A stretch of DNA of 64,000 bases from Mycosphaerella arachidis (GCA_001297265.1 LIHB01000117.1:1-64000); one strand, 5' to 3'. Shown: positions 9,618 to 21,900, numbered from the stretch's first letter. The notes: generated by a model not told the origin, from the letters alone. A program made the numbers and translations.

Positions 9618-12600
9618 CTAGGTCCCGCCTTCTCTCGCAACCATGGCCCTCAGACAACTCATACTCTCATCATCCGGCTCCACCTCATACGCCGGTCTCT
9701 CTCCCGGCTTCAGATGATCGGGAAGCACAGTCCGACAGGTCAGTGCAAATCGCAAGCACTGTTCTGGTACGACCTTGTGCTCGAGATATTGCTGGATCTC
9801 GTATCCCTCCATGAGCACGATATCGCCGTGGTTCAGAGTCACCGTGACCAGATCCTCGGCTTTCTTCATTCGCTTGGCAAACAGTCCAAGCTCCTTGGGA
9901 ATCTCCTTGCGGCGACGCTCGTACTCGGACTTGTCCGTTGCCTTGAGAGCTTGCAATTCCTTCCATGCAGCAAGACGCTTCTGATACATCTCGGGGCCAT
10001 CGATACTGTGTGGCATAGGCTTCTCCGCAGTCAGAATACCCGTCTTAGAGCAACCGGTGTAGTGTTTCATCTTCATGCGCATGTGCATCTTTGCCTTGCC
10101 GCCGAGCGAAAGTGTCGCGATTCGTGGGCCGAGTCCAGACTCGCCATCATCGTGGTATTCAATCTTCTGGCCTTCGAGGTATGCAAAAATGAGCTCTTCG
10201 TTGAAGTCCATGTGATCTGAGGGATCAAGAAATGTCTGCGACGCCCAGTTGAGGTCGGCACGACAGCTGCGGACCGGCCAGGGTGAATCAGTGAAAGGCA
10301 GACTTCCTCCTACAGCGATGAACTTGTATGGCATGCCGTAGTTGATCGAGAAGGCCGTCATGAGGTCGCCATCTTCAGCTGCGGGCTTGGCAATGATGGT
10401 GGTGTCTTTCGAGTGATCTGCCTGCGGCTCACCAGCTTCCGCTGCATCTTCAATGCCGGCTAAGAAGGTGCCCTCAGATAGCTGCGTGAGCTCAGCGGTC
10501 GCATCTGGTACAGGCTGCGTCTCGTCTGACCGGGGTGATAGTCTTGCTGAGGATGTTGGCTGCGCAATTTGCTCCGATGGGCCATCCGGGGAGCCCGCAT
10601 TGTCAGTCTGACGCGAGTACCCGATACCATCGCGACTCTCAGCTAGCTTTGCAGAAAGCTCGCCAAGTAATTGATTGGGAGCTTGCTCCGGGCTCACTGG
10701 CGAGGGCATAACTCCTGGAGGCGGTAGAGAATTCGAGTCGAGCTCTGCGTTCGAGGTTCTCTGTAGCGAGGGTGTCGCCGGCGCCGACGTCACGGGTAGT
10801 TCAGCATGGACATCGACCTTGTTGACTGGCATCTTCTCAATTCCAAATCGCCTCCGCTCGAGGTGCATGTCCATACCAGGCTCATCTTGTCGCTGCATGG
10901 CAGCAAACATCTCATCAGGTCCTCTGGGCTCCCGGTTGATCTTTGCATTTGATATAGCATGCACGAATCTGCCGTTGACGCCCTCGAAAGTGTAAGTATA
11001 GCACTTGAAGCCGTGCACGTGGGTGACAGCAACGTTGACGCCCTGAGATCCTTCATGCTTGTTGCGAGCCAAGGCAGGACCATCGCCGCTGTTCTCCCAT
11101 GGATTGTGCAGCATGGGCGGAGTCACCGGGATGTGCTGAGGGAAGTTCTCAAACATGCAGTCTGGGTTATCGCATCTCCAGCCTCTGAACAACCGACGAG
11201 AGCTACAGCGACCACACTGTGGGCAACAGATCCCGCGAGTGTTGATGTACGTAAGGTTGTCGCCGACAGTGTTACCTACGGCCGGGACTGCTGGCTTCAC
11301 ACTGTATGGCTCTTCCTCTTTAGCCCAGCGGGTCCGATCTAGAAGGAATGCAGGGTTGTACAGAAGTTTGCCGTACGGCGCATCCTTCCCGCTCTCAAGC
11401 TTCCAGAACTGGTCGCAGTCTGGGTTGAGACACATCCATCCACATAGATAGACTTGAGCAAAGGACTGGTCGCAGTCAGAGCATGGTCGCTTGGTGTGTC
11501 CCAGGTCTCCAGCGAGCTTTCGATCTTCGTCTGTGATCAACTGCTCCACTGGCTGATGCCAAGCAGGTTTGCTATCGTCAAGTCTCTCGAAGCGATATTT
11601 GATTGTCGTCCAAGTCTTTCGACCCTTTCCCAGCGTCTTCTCGGCCCAGACAGAAACAGGTTTATACCAGCCTAATACGTTATACTTGTGTGGCATTTTG
11701 CATACTGCATCCACATTGCGATCACCGCAGATGAGGACCAACGGGTTCTGTAAGGCGATGTCGTTCAGCACAGATTGAACCTGAGACTCGCGCATGAGAT
11801 GATCCTTCTTCTGCACCATCTGCCCACTCGCATCGGCTTCCATGCCTCCACCGGCACGGGCGATAATCACGTCCGAATCCATATACTCGCGGCAGTGGCC
11901 TATACTGTCGAACAGGAATGCGTATACGTGTCGGTCATTTTGGTGGCAGCCGCTTTGGGGCATCTTGAAGTAAGGTACAGTCTCGCAAAGCGCTTGTCTA
12001 CTATCTGCCCAGACCAGTGGCTGGCCCTGAGGAGCAGGCTTGGAGTCTAAAGGCTCTCTGCTGGCAAGCTTCTCTGCGAGCTGCACCAGAGCAATGTCGA
12101 CATGCAGAGTTGGATCTGGAGGTGAATGATCTGGCTGCGAATTCGTCGGCGTGAGCAGGCCAGTTTCGTCGAGTCCTGCTTTTGGCAGCGGAGTGCCCAA
12201 AGATTTCTTCTTGCGGGTCAAACGCGGCGTGCTTGCGCTGGATGGGGTAAGTTTTGGTATTGGCAAGATCACGACCTTGGTTTGCTTGCTCGACAAGACC
12301 TTTCTGACTGGAGGCTCACGCTTGAGAGCTCTCTTTGGCGCAGCTTCTGCAATTTTTGCGGTATTCTGTTTGCGCCTTAAGGAAACCCTCCCGGCGGCCA
12401 CTGGCCTCTTATCCTTGATCATCGGAGCTCTACCTCCGCTTTCATATTTGTCTTCGTCGTCAGATTCGACCTGAGTCGCAGCAGTCTTTGCGGCTTCTGC
12501 AGCCTCTCTGGAGTTCTTTCTACGCGTTTCCCAGCCTTTTCTCGTAATTTCGGCCCTCTTCTGCTGGGGTGTGAGGGAGGAGTCTGCATCTTTGTCTTCA

Positions 12601-13658
12601 CCCCCAGTTACAGCGTCTTTTGTAGCTTCGCCAACATTCTGTTTCCGCTTGGAATGTTTCTTCCTGGAGGGCCGTGACTTCTTCTCTTTGGCCGCGTGAA
12701 TGGAACTATCCTCTGTAAGTTGGCCTTCATTCATAACGGGATGACCTTCGGCTGGCAACATTCCTGCAGTCTCCTCTCGATCAGACTTCGAGTCAGGTCG
12801 GAGTTCATCTGGCTTGACAGGATCTTCGATGTTTGAGGGCACCGTGCTAAGCACGCTTGATGCTGTCGAGGATGATCTCGCATGACCGTCGGCAGAAGGC
12901 ACTTCTGGATGCTCTGGCGACGCGTGCAGCAAATGCTCTCCAGATACATCTCCGGTGGCACTGACCGATGAAGGCGGGGTGATATTAGTTGATGCGTAGT
13001 CTGTGCGAGGTGATGATGCCGAATTCGACTCTGCGCTGGGTGAAGGAGCAGTGGCGGGGTGCCCAAGCACTTCCGGCTCATTCGAAGTGCCCAGCTGACG
13101 CACTTCAGCATCTGCACCAGATAGTTCTTCTTGCCCTGCAATCACCCTCTTGCCACGTCTCGCTGCTGACTTGCGCAATGTCAACTGTACAGCTGGACTT
13201 TGGACTTCGCGTTCAGTTGCTTCCTCTGCTGGCCCTCCCGCCTCCTGGCTCTCCGTCGTCGCCGCCGACGCAGTTGGTGGTGGGTGTGTGCATCTGATCC
13301 TGCGCACCCTACAGACATTGCATGAAGTACCTCTCGCGCGTCGCGCAGGAAGTGCTGCTGCCTTGACACTCCTGGCTCTCTTCCCCTTCGGAGCCTCATT
13401 CTCGTCTTCAGAGTTCGTCGACGCCTTGCGCTTTCTGCTGTTGTTGCCAGCGCTCTGCTCCACTTGCGAGCCACGTGCTACTGCCTGCTTGGTCCTAGCT
13501 GTCGGTCTGCTGCGACTTGCCGGTGTCTTGTTTGCTGGTGCGGATGTATATGCTACTTTTTCAGACTCGCCAAAGTCCTCTGGTATCTGAGGGTGGCCAG
13601 CATACTGCGGTAACGACCCTTTCACCTGACTAGCCTTCAGCGCCGTACGGAGTGTCAT
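9618..13658 (-). CDS. AlkB-like 2OG-Fe(II) dioxygenase with zinc ribbons
   Basis: A single exon of 1,346 residues starts at an ATG. The C-terminal part (about 1080-1320) has the AlkB-type double-stranded beta-helix signature: H1169-x-D1171 in YHDDGE, a distal His1294 in YLEHKV, then R1303-x5-R1309 in LRFALTCR. GDIVLMEG fits the strand before the distal His. Two cysteine modules near residues 725 and 810 share the pattern GW-x-C-x-NPDC after C-x2-C, so are probably zinc ribbons. An N-terminal C-x2-C-x6-C with Arg-rich spacer (about 110-120) looks like the first half of a Zn2Cys6 cluster without the second half. Residues 1-560 and 960-1080 are disordered and charged. By family it removes alkyl or methyl groups from nucleic acid or protein; the substrate is unknown. 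Probably nuclear. Confidence 0.8.
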   Translation of the reverse strand: MTLRTALKASQVKGSLPQYAGHPQIPEDFGESEKVAYTSAPANKTPASRSRPTARTKQAVARGSQVEQSAGNNSRKRKASTNSEDENEAPKGKRARSVKAAALPARRARGTSCNVCRVRRIRCTHPPPTASAATTESQEAGGPAEEATEREVQSPAVQLTLRKSAARRGKRVIAGQEELSGADAEVRQLGTSNEPEVLGHPATAPSPSAESNSASSPRTDYASTNITPPSSVSATGDVSGEHLLHASPEHPEVPSADGHARSSSTASSVLSTVPSNIEDPVKPDELRPDSKSDREETAGMLPAEGHPVMNEGQLTEDSSIHAAKEKKSRPSRKKHSKRKQNVGEATKDAVTGGEDKDADSSLTPQQKRAEITRKGWETRRKNSREAAEAAKTAATQVESDDEDKYESGGRAPMIKDKRPVAAGRVSLRRKQNTAKIAEAAPKRALKREPPVRKVLSSKQTKVVILPIPKLTPSSASTPRLTRKKKSLGTPLPKAGLDETGLLTPTNSQPDHSPPDPTLHVDIALVQLAEKLASREPLDSKPAPQGQPLVWADSRQALCETVPYFKMPQSGCHQNDRHVYAFLFDSIGHCREYMDSDVIIARAGGGMEADASGQMVQKKDHLMRESQVQSVLNDIALQNPLVLICGDRNVDAVCKMPHKYNVLGWYKPVSVWAEKTLGKGRKTWTTIKYRFERLDDSKPAWHQPVEQLITDEDRKLAGDLGHTKRPCSDCDQSFAQVYLCGWMCLNPDCDQFWKLESGKDAPYGKLLYNPAFLLDRTRWAKEEEPYSVKPAVPAVGNTVGDNLTYINTRGICCPQCGRCSSRRLFRGWRCDNPDCMFENFPQHIPVTPPMLHNPWENSGDGPALARNKHEGSQGVNVAVTHVHGFKCYTYTFEGVNGRFVHAISNAKINREPRGPDEMFAAMQRQDEPGMDMHLERRRFGIEKMPVNKVDVHAELPVTSAPATPSLQRTSNAELDSNSLPPPGVMPSPVSPEQAPNQLLGELSAKLAESRDGIGYSRQTDNAGSPDGPSEQIAQPTSSARLSPRSDETQPVPDATAELTQLSEGTFLAGIEDAAEAGEPQADHSKDTTIIAKPAAEDGDLMTAFSINYGMPYKFIAVGGSLPFTDSPWPVRSCRADLNWASQTFLDPSDHMDFNEELIFAYLEGQKIEYHDDGESGLGPRIATLSLGGKAKMHMRMKMKHYTGCSKTGILTAEKPMPHSIDGPEMYQKRLAAWKELQALKATDKSEYERRRKEIPKELGLFAKRMKKAEDLVTVTLNHGDIVLMEGYEIQQYLEHKVVPEQCLRFALTCRTVLPDHLKPGERPAYEVEPDDESMSCLRAMVAREGGT

Positions 13659-14819
13659 GGTGGCGATGGTCCGGTTGGTGCCGATTGAGGAAGCTGGAGT
13701 AGTCGGTCAGTTGCCGTGATTGTTACAGAGTGTAGATGGTTTGTGAAGCTAATGGTGTGGTGATGGTGATGCAAGTCGTTGATTGAGTATAGATTGGCGG
13801 TCGAGAAGAGTGCTTAGAAGTATGTGCGGCCAATGGCGAATGTGCGACCGTAGGTCCAGATTCTGCTTCGGGTAGATGCTGCGCTCAGTCCGTCTCGTGA
13901 CATAGACTCAAGTGCTATAGTCGCATGTGGTTGCGCTCAGTGATGCTGCTGCTGCTGTTGAAGCCTGACTTAGATTATTGGTATATTGGCAGGTGCAGGT
14001 CAGTTGTGCTGATCTGCAACTATGCGCGTTGTGGTCAGATGATCTCCTATGAAGCGTTACCAATCACGGGAGTGGTCGTCGTTTCGCATCTTGAGCCAGG
14101 AGAATATTGTAATAAGATATGACTTGATGAAGTGAGGTTGCAGATCCGAGTCAGAAGAAGCTTTGACTCTTTGCCTCATTTAGTTCAGGATGGGCGGGGG
14201 TATACCAACACAAATACTGGGGAATGTAGACATGAAGGATAGTTGTTGGCTGCGAAACACCTGAGAGACACTTGTGTGTATTGATGGAAGTGAAAGACCG
14301 AGATGGATTGGATTGAATGCAACGTACTGGTACAGATTACATGTATCTAGTGCTGGGTCCCATGCCTGCTTCACACATCCACTCCGACTTGCACCTTTGT
14401 GCAGGTTGTATCGTCCCCATTGCATCGCTTTGGGCGGCGAGCTGCTGGAAGACATCCGTAGTCTTAACCACCAGGGGAGATGCACGAACTGAGCCCAAGT
14501 CCTTCTTCGCGATCGACAACCGTGGCGAGTACACTCCAGCCAAAATCTGTCGAGGTCATTCGCCGAAAAGCGGATCTTCTCGGTCGTAGCACGTTGCAAA
14601 CCGCGCAAACTTTTCGTAATTCTGTCCGATGCATTTGTCTCACTGCCTCTTTCTATCTTTCTGGACAGTGCGCCATCCGCTGCTGCCATCTGGCGATGCG
14701 TCTGGGCGCTCGTTGCGGCAATGCAAAGCATTCAACCAGCAATCATAGGTCACGTCAAAGAGAGCATGATCAGCGATGCGCTGTTGTATAGTGCACATGA
14801 TGCGATATCACGAGGCGGC
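13659..14819. other. Gap between AlkB-like gene and Red1-like gene
   Basis: Both flanking genes are on the minus strand; the stretch holds the AlkB-like promoter at left and the Red1-like 3' end at right. A short GCT run lies near 13942-13958. A 183-residue minus ORF (14180-14731) has an ATG but no motif and an amino-acid make-up unlike the real genes, so it is not called. Confidence 0.5.
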
Positions 14820-17800
14820 TCACTTGAGCAGGATGGTCTGCGTCGGATCGCTCAGGAACTCCCGACGGTACTCGGCGATGCGGGAGGCGATGCACTCCAC
14901 GTCCTTACCGACATTCGTTTCGCGCAGCTTCTGCACAACGGCGGTCAAGCCGTTTTTCCACCTTTTGGATTCTTCTGGCGTACGCGCTGGAGTACGATCT
15001 GCACCAATGAGTCGCAGAAGATCGTTATCTGTAAGTTAGTAGTAATCGATTAGTCGCGAACAAAGCTCGAAAGCGGAGACTGTGCGAAAGCAAGAGCAAG
15101 GAAGATGGCGCGTCAAAGCGCACAAGCAACATGTGACGACAGGGAGAAGTTCAAGTGCAGAACACGACATACCAGAAAGAGTCATGTTTTTGAAGTGCTG
15201 GTGAATACACGATGAATCCTGGCACTCTTGACCAGCTGCCTCAAACGGGCACAAGACCTTCTCGGGGTCGATGCGGTTGCTGTATGTGAGTGATCTGTGA
15301 CCGCCGGCGATGGTTTTGGTGAACTCAGGGTGGTATCGAAAGTCCTTGAAGCGGACTAGTGGACTCTCGTATGGCTTGAAGGAGGTGGATCGTGGTGGTG
15401 ACTGTGGTCACGATATTAGTAGACATCCGGCAAGGAGGAGCTCAGACGTACCTCAGCACGTGGCATGGGCGGTTCCTCTATGACGGGATGGAGTTCGGGT
15501 GCTATGATATCGGCGATCGTACCAGCCTCCGGTTCTATTGCGGTATCGTTAGTCTGCCCCAATGCCAAGTCGACAGCAGCCTCATCAACAGGGGGTGAGG
15601 ATGCGGACGATGAGCTATCGTCTTCACTAGATGCGCGGGAGCTTTGCTCTGCTTCCATGCGCATCTGCAAGTCTGCACCATGATTGAGCTCCGAAGACGT
15701 CGTCTGGCGCGCCTGAATCGCCGTCGTTGTAGCACTGTCAAGTTCGGGTTCGTAATCCTCTTCGACCTCTTGCTCCTCGGGGTCCGAATCAGTCGGATCG
15801 CCTGATGTGTCCATCGCATCATCAGTCTCGTCCTCTTCGTCGTCCGGCTCTGTGTTGGTCGTGAGCGCGGTGTCTTGAGCCTGATTCTCGATGTTCGAGT
15901 CAGCTGCATCGGCATATATGTCGTCTAAGTCCTCGTCATCGATGTCTTCGTCGTTCTCTTCCATGTTTTTAGACTGCGGCAGAACGTCGTGGTTCTCGAG
16001 TCGTGGCTGAACAATCTCGACGGGCTGAGTGGAGGGCTCGTCTATCCCTATTGTGGGTGCCACAGCTGGGTCACCGTTGTTCGGCAGTTGGGATGCTGTA
16101 GCGGGCTGACCATTGGTGCTAGTCGGAGCAAGGTCGAAATCAGGCTCGTAATCGTCCTCCACCTCACCGTCTTCTCCATCAACTTCTGCATCATCTTTTG
16201 TTACACCATGGACAGTATCAGATGCATGGTTTGAGGCATCTGTCGAAGGAAGCTCAGCTGGAGCTGGCCGCGCCTCGGCTGAGTCTCCGCTCTGGCTATT
16301 GACGAGCGCGGCTGTGACTGGAGCCGGCGGCGAGATAAGGCCAGTGCCAATGCCCTGAGATTGAAGGTCCCGCAATCGCTGCTCCAGTTGTTCTCTCTGC
16401 TCCCTCAACGACATTTTCGCGGGCTCTGCACTTCGCGTGAGTGTTGACTGCACCGTTTGGACAGCTGCAGTTTCCGCACTTGGTGCCATGGTTTGTTGCG
16501 CTTGATCCGTGGAGCTAGTCTTGCGACGCTTGCGCCTTTCGGCTTCAGCTATTTTGCGCTTCATCTCTGCAATCTCCTGGTCCATCTTAAGCTGCGCTGG
16601 AGTAGGAGTGCCTGGAGTGCCTGGGGTGCCCGGCACGGATGCGGTAAACTTGGAAAGTGCAGGCTTCGGTGGAAAGTCTTTCAGGAGACCAGGCGCTTTT
16701 GCTCCACCAGTCGGAGCCGATGATTCAACAGGCGCATCGTCATTGTCGATGTCCATGTCTTCCTCGCTGTCATCTTCATCACTGTCGACGATAACGACGC
16801 GATTGTCATCGTCATTGTTTACCCGTCCATAAGAACGCTTCTGCGCAGTCGAAAGATTGAATGCATTTGCGGATGGTGGACGAGATTGTGTAACTGTACG
16901 TAGAGGTGGAGCGAAAGCCGCTGTCTGTTGATGCTGGAAAGAGGCGGGAGACAGCGGACTGCTGGTAGTGAACAGACCAGGAAGACCAAAGCCACGACTG
17001 AGTGTCGGCGAGGTAGTCTGCTTAGGAACAGGCTGCTGTGGCAATGTCGGCAGCTGGAAAGATGATCTTGGTGAAGCAGTGTGTGGCGCGGAATGGATAT
17101 CTTGGCCGGTGGCAATATCTTGAGCAAGAGCGCCGGCACGAGCAAGACCGTCACCCAGTCCTGGCTTCGAATTGTCGTTGACGCCGTCAGGTTGAGGCTG
17201 GTCGCTCGATATCATCACAATCTCACCGTTGCTGGCTGCCTCTGCTGCCTTACGCTTTGCTTCGTCCTTTGCAGCGCGCTCTGCAGCCAGCGCTGCCATG
17301 CGCTGACGAATGAGATCGTTCTTGGAGGCGACCTTCTCGGCGAGAGCAGGCATGGCAGCAATAGTCGCAGTAGGCGCTTGCTTAGGTGCTGCTTGAGTAG
17401 ACGTGCCTGATTTCTCGATGGTTGAGGCTGATGCAGCTGCAGGCTCGGCTTTCTTGTTCTTGGCTGCCTGAAGCTTTGCGAGATACGCACTGCGATCAAG
17501 AGTCGCAGGCTTGGCTGGCACGGCCTTCTTTGGCTGAGATACTTTGCGCTGGGGCTCAGAAGCCGGCGATTGAACAGCAGCAGTGGTAGTAGAAACAGTC
17601 GTAGGAGTTGGCTTTGGTGAAACGGCTGGTAGGCCGAGCTGATTGTACACTCTGCGCAAAACTTTTCTGTTAGAGATAGCTTTGGCAACATCATCGAACG
17701 AGTACCCGTTATTGTGGAGCTTGAGAACGATGTCCTTGGCTGCGGCGTTCCTCGCTACTTTACGAGCATCGCGGCTGTCGCCGTTCGTCTGACCACCTGC

Positions 17801-18367
17801 AGCATTGTTGGTCGAGTGCAGGCCAGAGGTCCGACGTACGCCATTTGCAGGTCGAGGTGACAGCGGTCTCTGATGCTGTTGCGAGTTTCGCCTCGTGTCC
17901 TGGGCATTGGGAAACCGTGGCAGCGGACTGCGACTACGCTTCCTGGGACCCTTGGGCGGTGTTCGAAGGAACTCTCTCGGCATCGGCTCTTGCGCGTCGT
18001 CGACTTCTCCTTCCTCCACCTCGCCATCTTCCTTGCCCACCTGCACATCTTCTGCCGGTGCCGGTCTCTGGAGTCGAGGATCGGCCGCGGGTATAGACGG
18101 CGCCTGGTTCGACGGGGGGGTAGGAGGTGTCGCGTCAGGAAGCGCCGGAGGGGGCGGAGGGGGAAGGGTCAATTGTCCCGTCTGCATCAAGTATGCGATC
18201 TTGGCCAGTTGATCTGGCGTGATGTTCATGCCAGCCAGGAGTGACGCCATATCACCTCCCGCAGACGGGGCAGCCATCGTTGGCGTCTGTGTTTGGGGGG
18301 TATTTTGCTGTGGCGTTGCGACAGATGGCTGTGTAGCGCCCAAAGGAAAAGGGACGTTCTGCGACAT
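14820..18367 (-). CDS. Red1/ZFC3H1-type zinc-finger protein
   Basis: Three exons read on the minus strand: 18367-15452, 15401-15173 and 15028-14820, with introns of 50 and 144 nt (GTACGT and GTATGT donors). Total 1,117 residues. The conserved part is split over the two small 3' exons: C1023-x8-C1032-x4-C1037-x3-H1041 in the setting LCPFEAAGQEC...CIHQH, the zf-C3H1 putative zinc finger of S. pombe Red1 and human ZFC3H1. The first exon codes mostly disordered, Pro/Ser- and Asp/Glu-rich sequence with a short conserved helix near residues 210-245 (AAKDIVLKLHNNGYS). Red1 scaffolds the MTREC/PAXT complex that feeds unwanted and meiotic transcripts to the nuclear exosome. Divergent from the myosin gene with a 632-bp shared promoter. 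The family call rests on the finger. Confidence 0.75.
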
Positions 18368-18999
18368 AGTTGTCGAGAATGACGGCGAATGTCAGGTCTG
18401 CGTCGTATACTCATGCGCATAGTCACGCGACTGAACAGTGAAGCAGACGCGGCGACCTACGACCGATTTGGTGACGAATGCACCGGACTCCTTGCTCGAG
18501 GCGCGATACTGCGGGAGAATCGGTCGCGGGCTCGATGCCACGTCTGTGGTGCAGTCGCGCTTACGATATCTGCAAGAGCGAGCGTGTGCGCCGTGGAAGT
18601 CGCGATGCAAGTGCAGGTGCAGGTGCAGGTGGCAGGTGCAGATGCTGACGGAAGGTGCAACTGCTGCTGCTGCTGCTGCTGCTGCTGTTGGAAAGCAGGA
18701 GTCTCGGGCGGAAACCTTGCAAGAAAGGGCGGCAGTACCCGCAAAGTAACGGCCCTCCGTAAGCCCAAAGTGGCATCAAACTGTAAACACAACCTCCAAG
18801 CTCCGAACGCGCTTCACCAGAACACGACGACACCTTTCTTGCCACTGCTTGCGCTTTGCAGTTTGTACATAGCCAGCTGTTGGTGTGTCGCGCTAGGAGA
18901 CCCTGCCACGACTGTACGGCGCTCGATGGATCCTTGACGACTGAACGGTCGCGCGTTTGGAAGCACGCGCCAGGACCACAGAACGATACACACAACATA
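18368..18999. promoter_or_regulatory. Shared divergent promoter, Red1-like / myosin II
   Basis: The 632 bases between two divergent start codons. They contain CAGGTG-type hexamer repeats (about 18606-18638) and a TGC/CTG microsatellite (about 18660-18691). The myosin frame is open back to 18856 but only through a TTG, so the leader is treated as non-coding. No TATA box is evident. Confidence 0.5.
18660..18691. repeat. CTG/TGC microsatellite
   Basis: About ten CTG units, preceded at 18606-18638 by five or so CAGGTG hexamers, all inside the Red1-like / myosin intergenic region. Confidence 0.85.
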
Positions 19000-21900
19000 A
19001 TGAGTGCGCAGGCGCAAAATGGCCCTAGATGGCGAAACAGCCCATTTGGTGGTCGGGATGCGGATACGCCTTCGCCAGGACCGCCGCCCGGACACGCTCG
19101 GTCCAAGTCGAGTGTAATGCAATCACCGCTCAACTCGCCTACGAATAACGAACATGGACATGGGCGAAATCCATCCATGGTCGACTTCAAATTGCCTGGG
19201 CTGAGCAGATCAGACTCGCGACGATTACGCCAAGGATCTGTGAGGAACAGCACGCCGGCGGGGACGTTCGCCCCGACTTTCATCAAGAGCGAGGATCTGG
19301 ATGGTGCAGTGGAAAGAGTGCGCGGCATCGAAGGCGAGAATGACTTCTCCGGCAAGAGATATGTCTGGCTGCGGGATCTCGAGTCGGCGTTTGTGCGTGG
19401 GTGGGTGGTCGAAGAATTGCCGGATGATATGCTCAAGGTGCAATGCGATAATGGCAGCCAGCGAGATGTCCCAGCGGATAGTGTGGACAAGGTCAATCCG
19501 GCCAAATTCGACAAAGCAGACGACATGGCCGAGCTCACGCACCTCAACGAGCCCAGTGTAGTGTACAACCTGCATCAGCGTTATCTGGCCGACCTGATAT
19601 ACACCTACTCTGGGCTGTTCTTGGTGACCGTCAATCCATACACGCCACTCCCAATCTACAGCAGAGAATATGTGAATCTGTACAAGGGCAGAAGTCGAGA
19701 GGACACTCGACCGCACATCTTTGCAATGGCCGATGAAGCATTCCGGAATCTGGTCGATGAAGGCACTAATCAGTCCATTCTGGTTACGGGAGAGTCTGGA
19801 GCTGGTAAGACCGAGAACACAAAGAAAGTCATCCAATACTTAGCAGCAGTTGCCACCTCGGATACGCCGCGTGGCAAGTCTGGAGGACGACAGCGCTCGA
19901 ATTTGTCTGAGCAAATTCTTCGAGCCAACCCAATACTGGAAGCGTTTGGCAATGCGCAGACTGTGCGGAATCACAATTCTTCTCGGTTTGGTAAATTTAT
20001 CAGGATCGAGTTCAGCAGGTCAGGCCAAATCGCCGGGGCGTATATTGACTGGTACTTGCTTGAAAAGAGCAGGGTGGTTCACATCAACTCGCGAGAACGG
20101 AATTACCATGTCTTTTACCAGCTGCTTCGTGGAGCAGACAAGGCTATGCGAAGGGACTTCTTGCTTGGCGATATGGACGTGGACGACTTTGAGTACACGA
20201 GACACGGCAACGATACCATCTCCGGCGTGTCTGATTGCGAGGAGTGGAACTGCCTGCTGGAAGCATTCCACATCATGAATTTGTCCGATAAAGACCAGAA
20301 ATCGGTGCTGCAAACTATCGCTGGTGTTCTTCATCTTGGAAATATCACTGTGATGAAGGAGAGTCTTCGAGCAGATCAAGCAGCACTGTCTGCCGATGCA
20401 GAGGAGCCAGTTCAAAGAGCGAGTCGTTTGCTAGGAATAGACCCGAAGGAGTTTGTGAAAGCCTTGTTACATCCACGTGTGCGAGCAGGCCACGAGTGGG
20501 TTGAGAAGGTGCAGACGCCGGAGCAGGTTCGACTAGGAATCGATGCCCTTGCTAAAGGTATCTATGAGCGCGGTTTCGGCGACCTTGTTGATCGCATCAA
20601 CGAGCAGCTGGACCAGACATCCTCAGGAGCTGACGACACCTCGTTCATTGGAGTGCTTGATATAGCTGGATTCGAAATCTTCGAGCAAAACAGCTTCGAG
20701 CAGCTGTGCATCAACTACACCAACGAGAAGCTGCAACAATTCTTCAACCATCACATGTTCGTTCTCGAACAGGAAGAGTATGCTCGTGAGCAGATTGAGT
20801 GGAGGTTTATCGACTTCGGCCGAGATCTCCAGCCCACAATCGACCTGATCGAACTCTCGAATCCGATAGGTATCTTCTCCTGCTTGGACGAGGACAGCGT
20901 AATGCCGAAAGCGACAGACAAGAGCTTCACCGAGAAGCTGCACTCGCTCTGGGACCGCAACACACCGAAGTACAAACGCTCGTTGCTAAATCAGGGCTTT
21001 ATGCTGACGCACTACGCTGCTGAGGTTGAGTACTCCACCGAGGGTTGGCTGGAAAAGAATAAGGACCCACTCAACGACAATGTCACTCGCCTGTTGGCAC
21101 ACTCGTCCAACAACCACATCGCCAACCTATTCGCAGACTGTGTAGAGGCAGATGACAGTGAAGGCCTTGCTCGCACTCGTGTCAAGAAAGGACTATTCCG
21201 GACTGTTGCTCAGAAGCACAAAGAACAGCTTTCGCAGCTGATGAATCAGCTACACTCGACACAGCCACATTTCGTTCGATGTATCTTGCCCAACCACAAA
21301 AAGAAGCCGAAGCAGTTCAATGCATCTCTTGTGCTGGATCAGCTCCGCTGCAACGGTGTGCTCGAAGGTATCAGGATTGCTAGAACCGGCTTCCCGAACA
21401 GACTGCCCTTCGCTGAATTCCGCGCAAGATACGAGGTTTTGTGTCCCAGCATGCCCAAGGGCTACCTCGAAGGCCAAGCTGCTTGTAAGCTGATGCTCGA
21501 GAAGCTCAATATGGATCGTAGTTGGTACAGAGTGGGCCTTACCAAGGTCTTTTTCCGTGCAGGCGTCCTGGCTGAGCTTGAAGAGAAGCGTGATTCTCTC
21601 ATTCGTGATATTGTCGTTCGCTTCCAGGCATTGGCGAGAATGTTCGTGCAGAGGCGCATCTTCAAAAAGCAACAGTACCGAGCAGAGGCCACCAGAGTCA
21701 TCCAGCGCAACTTTCAGGTCTATCTTCAGATGCAACAAAATCCATGGTGGCAACTTTTCGTTCGAATGCGACCTTTACTCGGTGCCACGAGGCAGTCCAA
21801 CGAAGTGAAGAAGCGAGAAGAGGAAATCAAGAAGCTTCAGGAGCAGATGCAGGCCGAAGAAGTCCAACGTTTAAAGATCGAGGATGAGCGCAGGCGCGCA

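Noticed and set aside
14180..14731. 183-codon minus ORF between the AlkB-like and Red1-like genes
   Set aside because: No motif, composition like a chance frame, and it falls where a promoter and a 3' end are expected.
18561..19568. 335-codon minus ORF overlapping the myosin start
   Set aside because: Antisense of the myosin head coding sequence, running through the CTG repeat.
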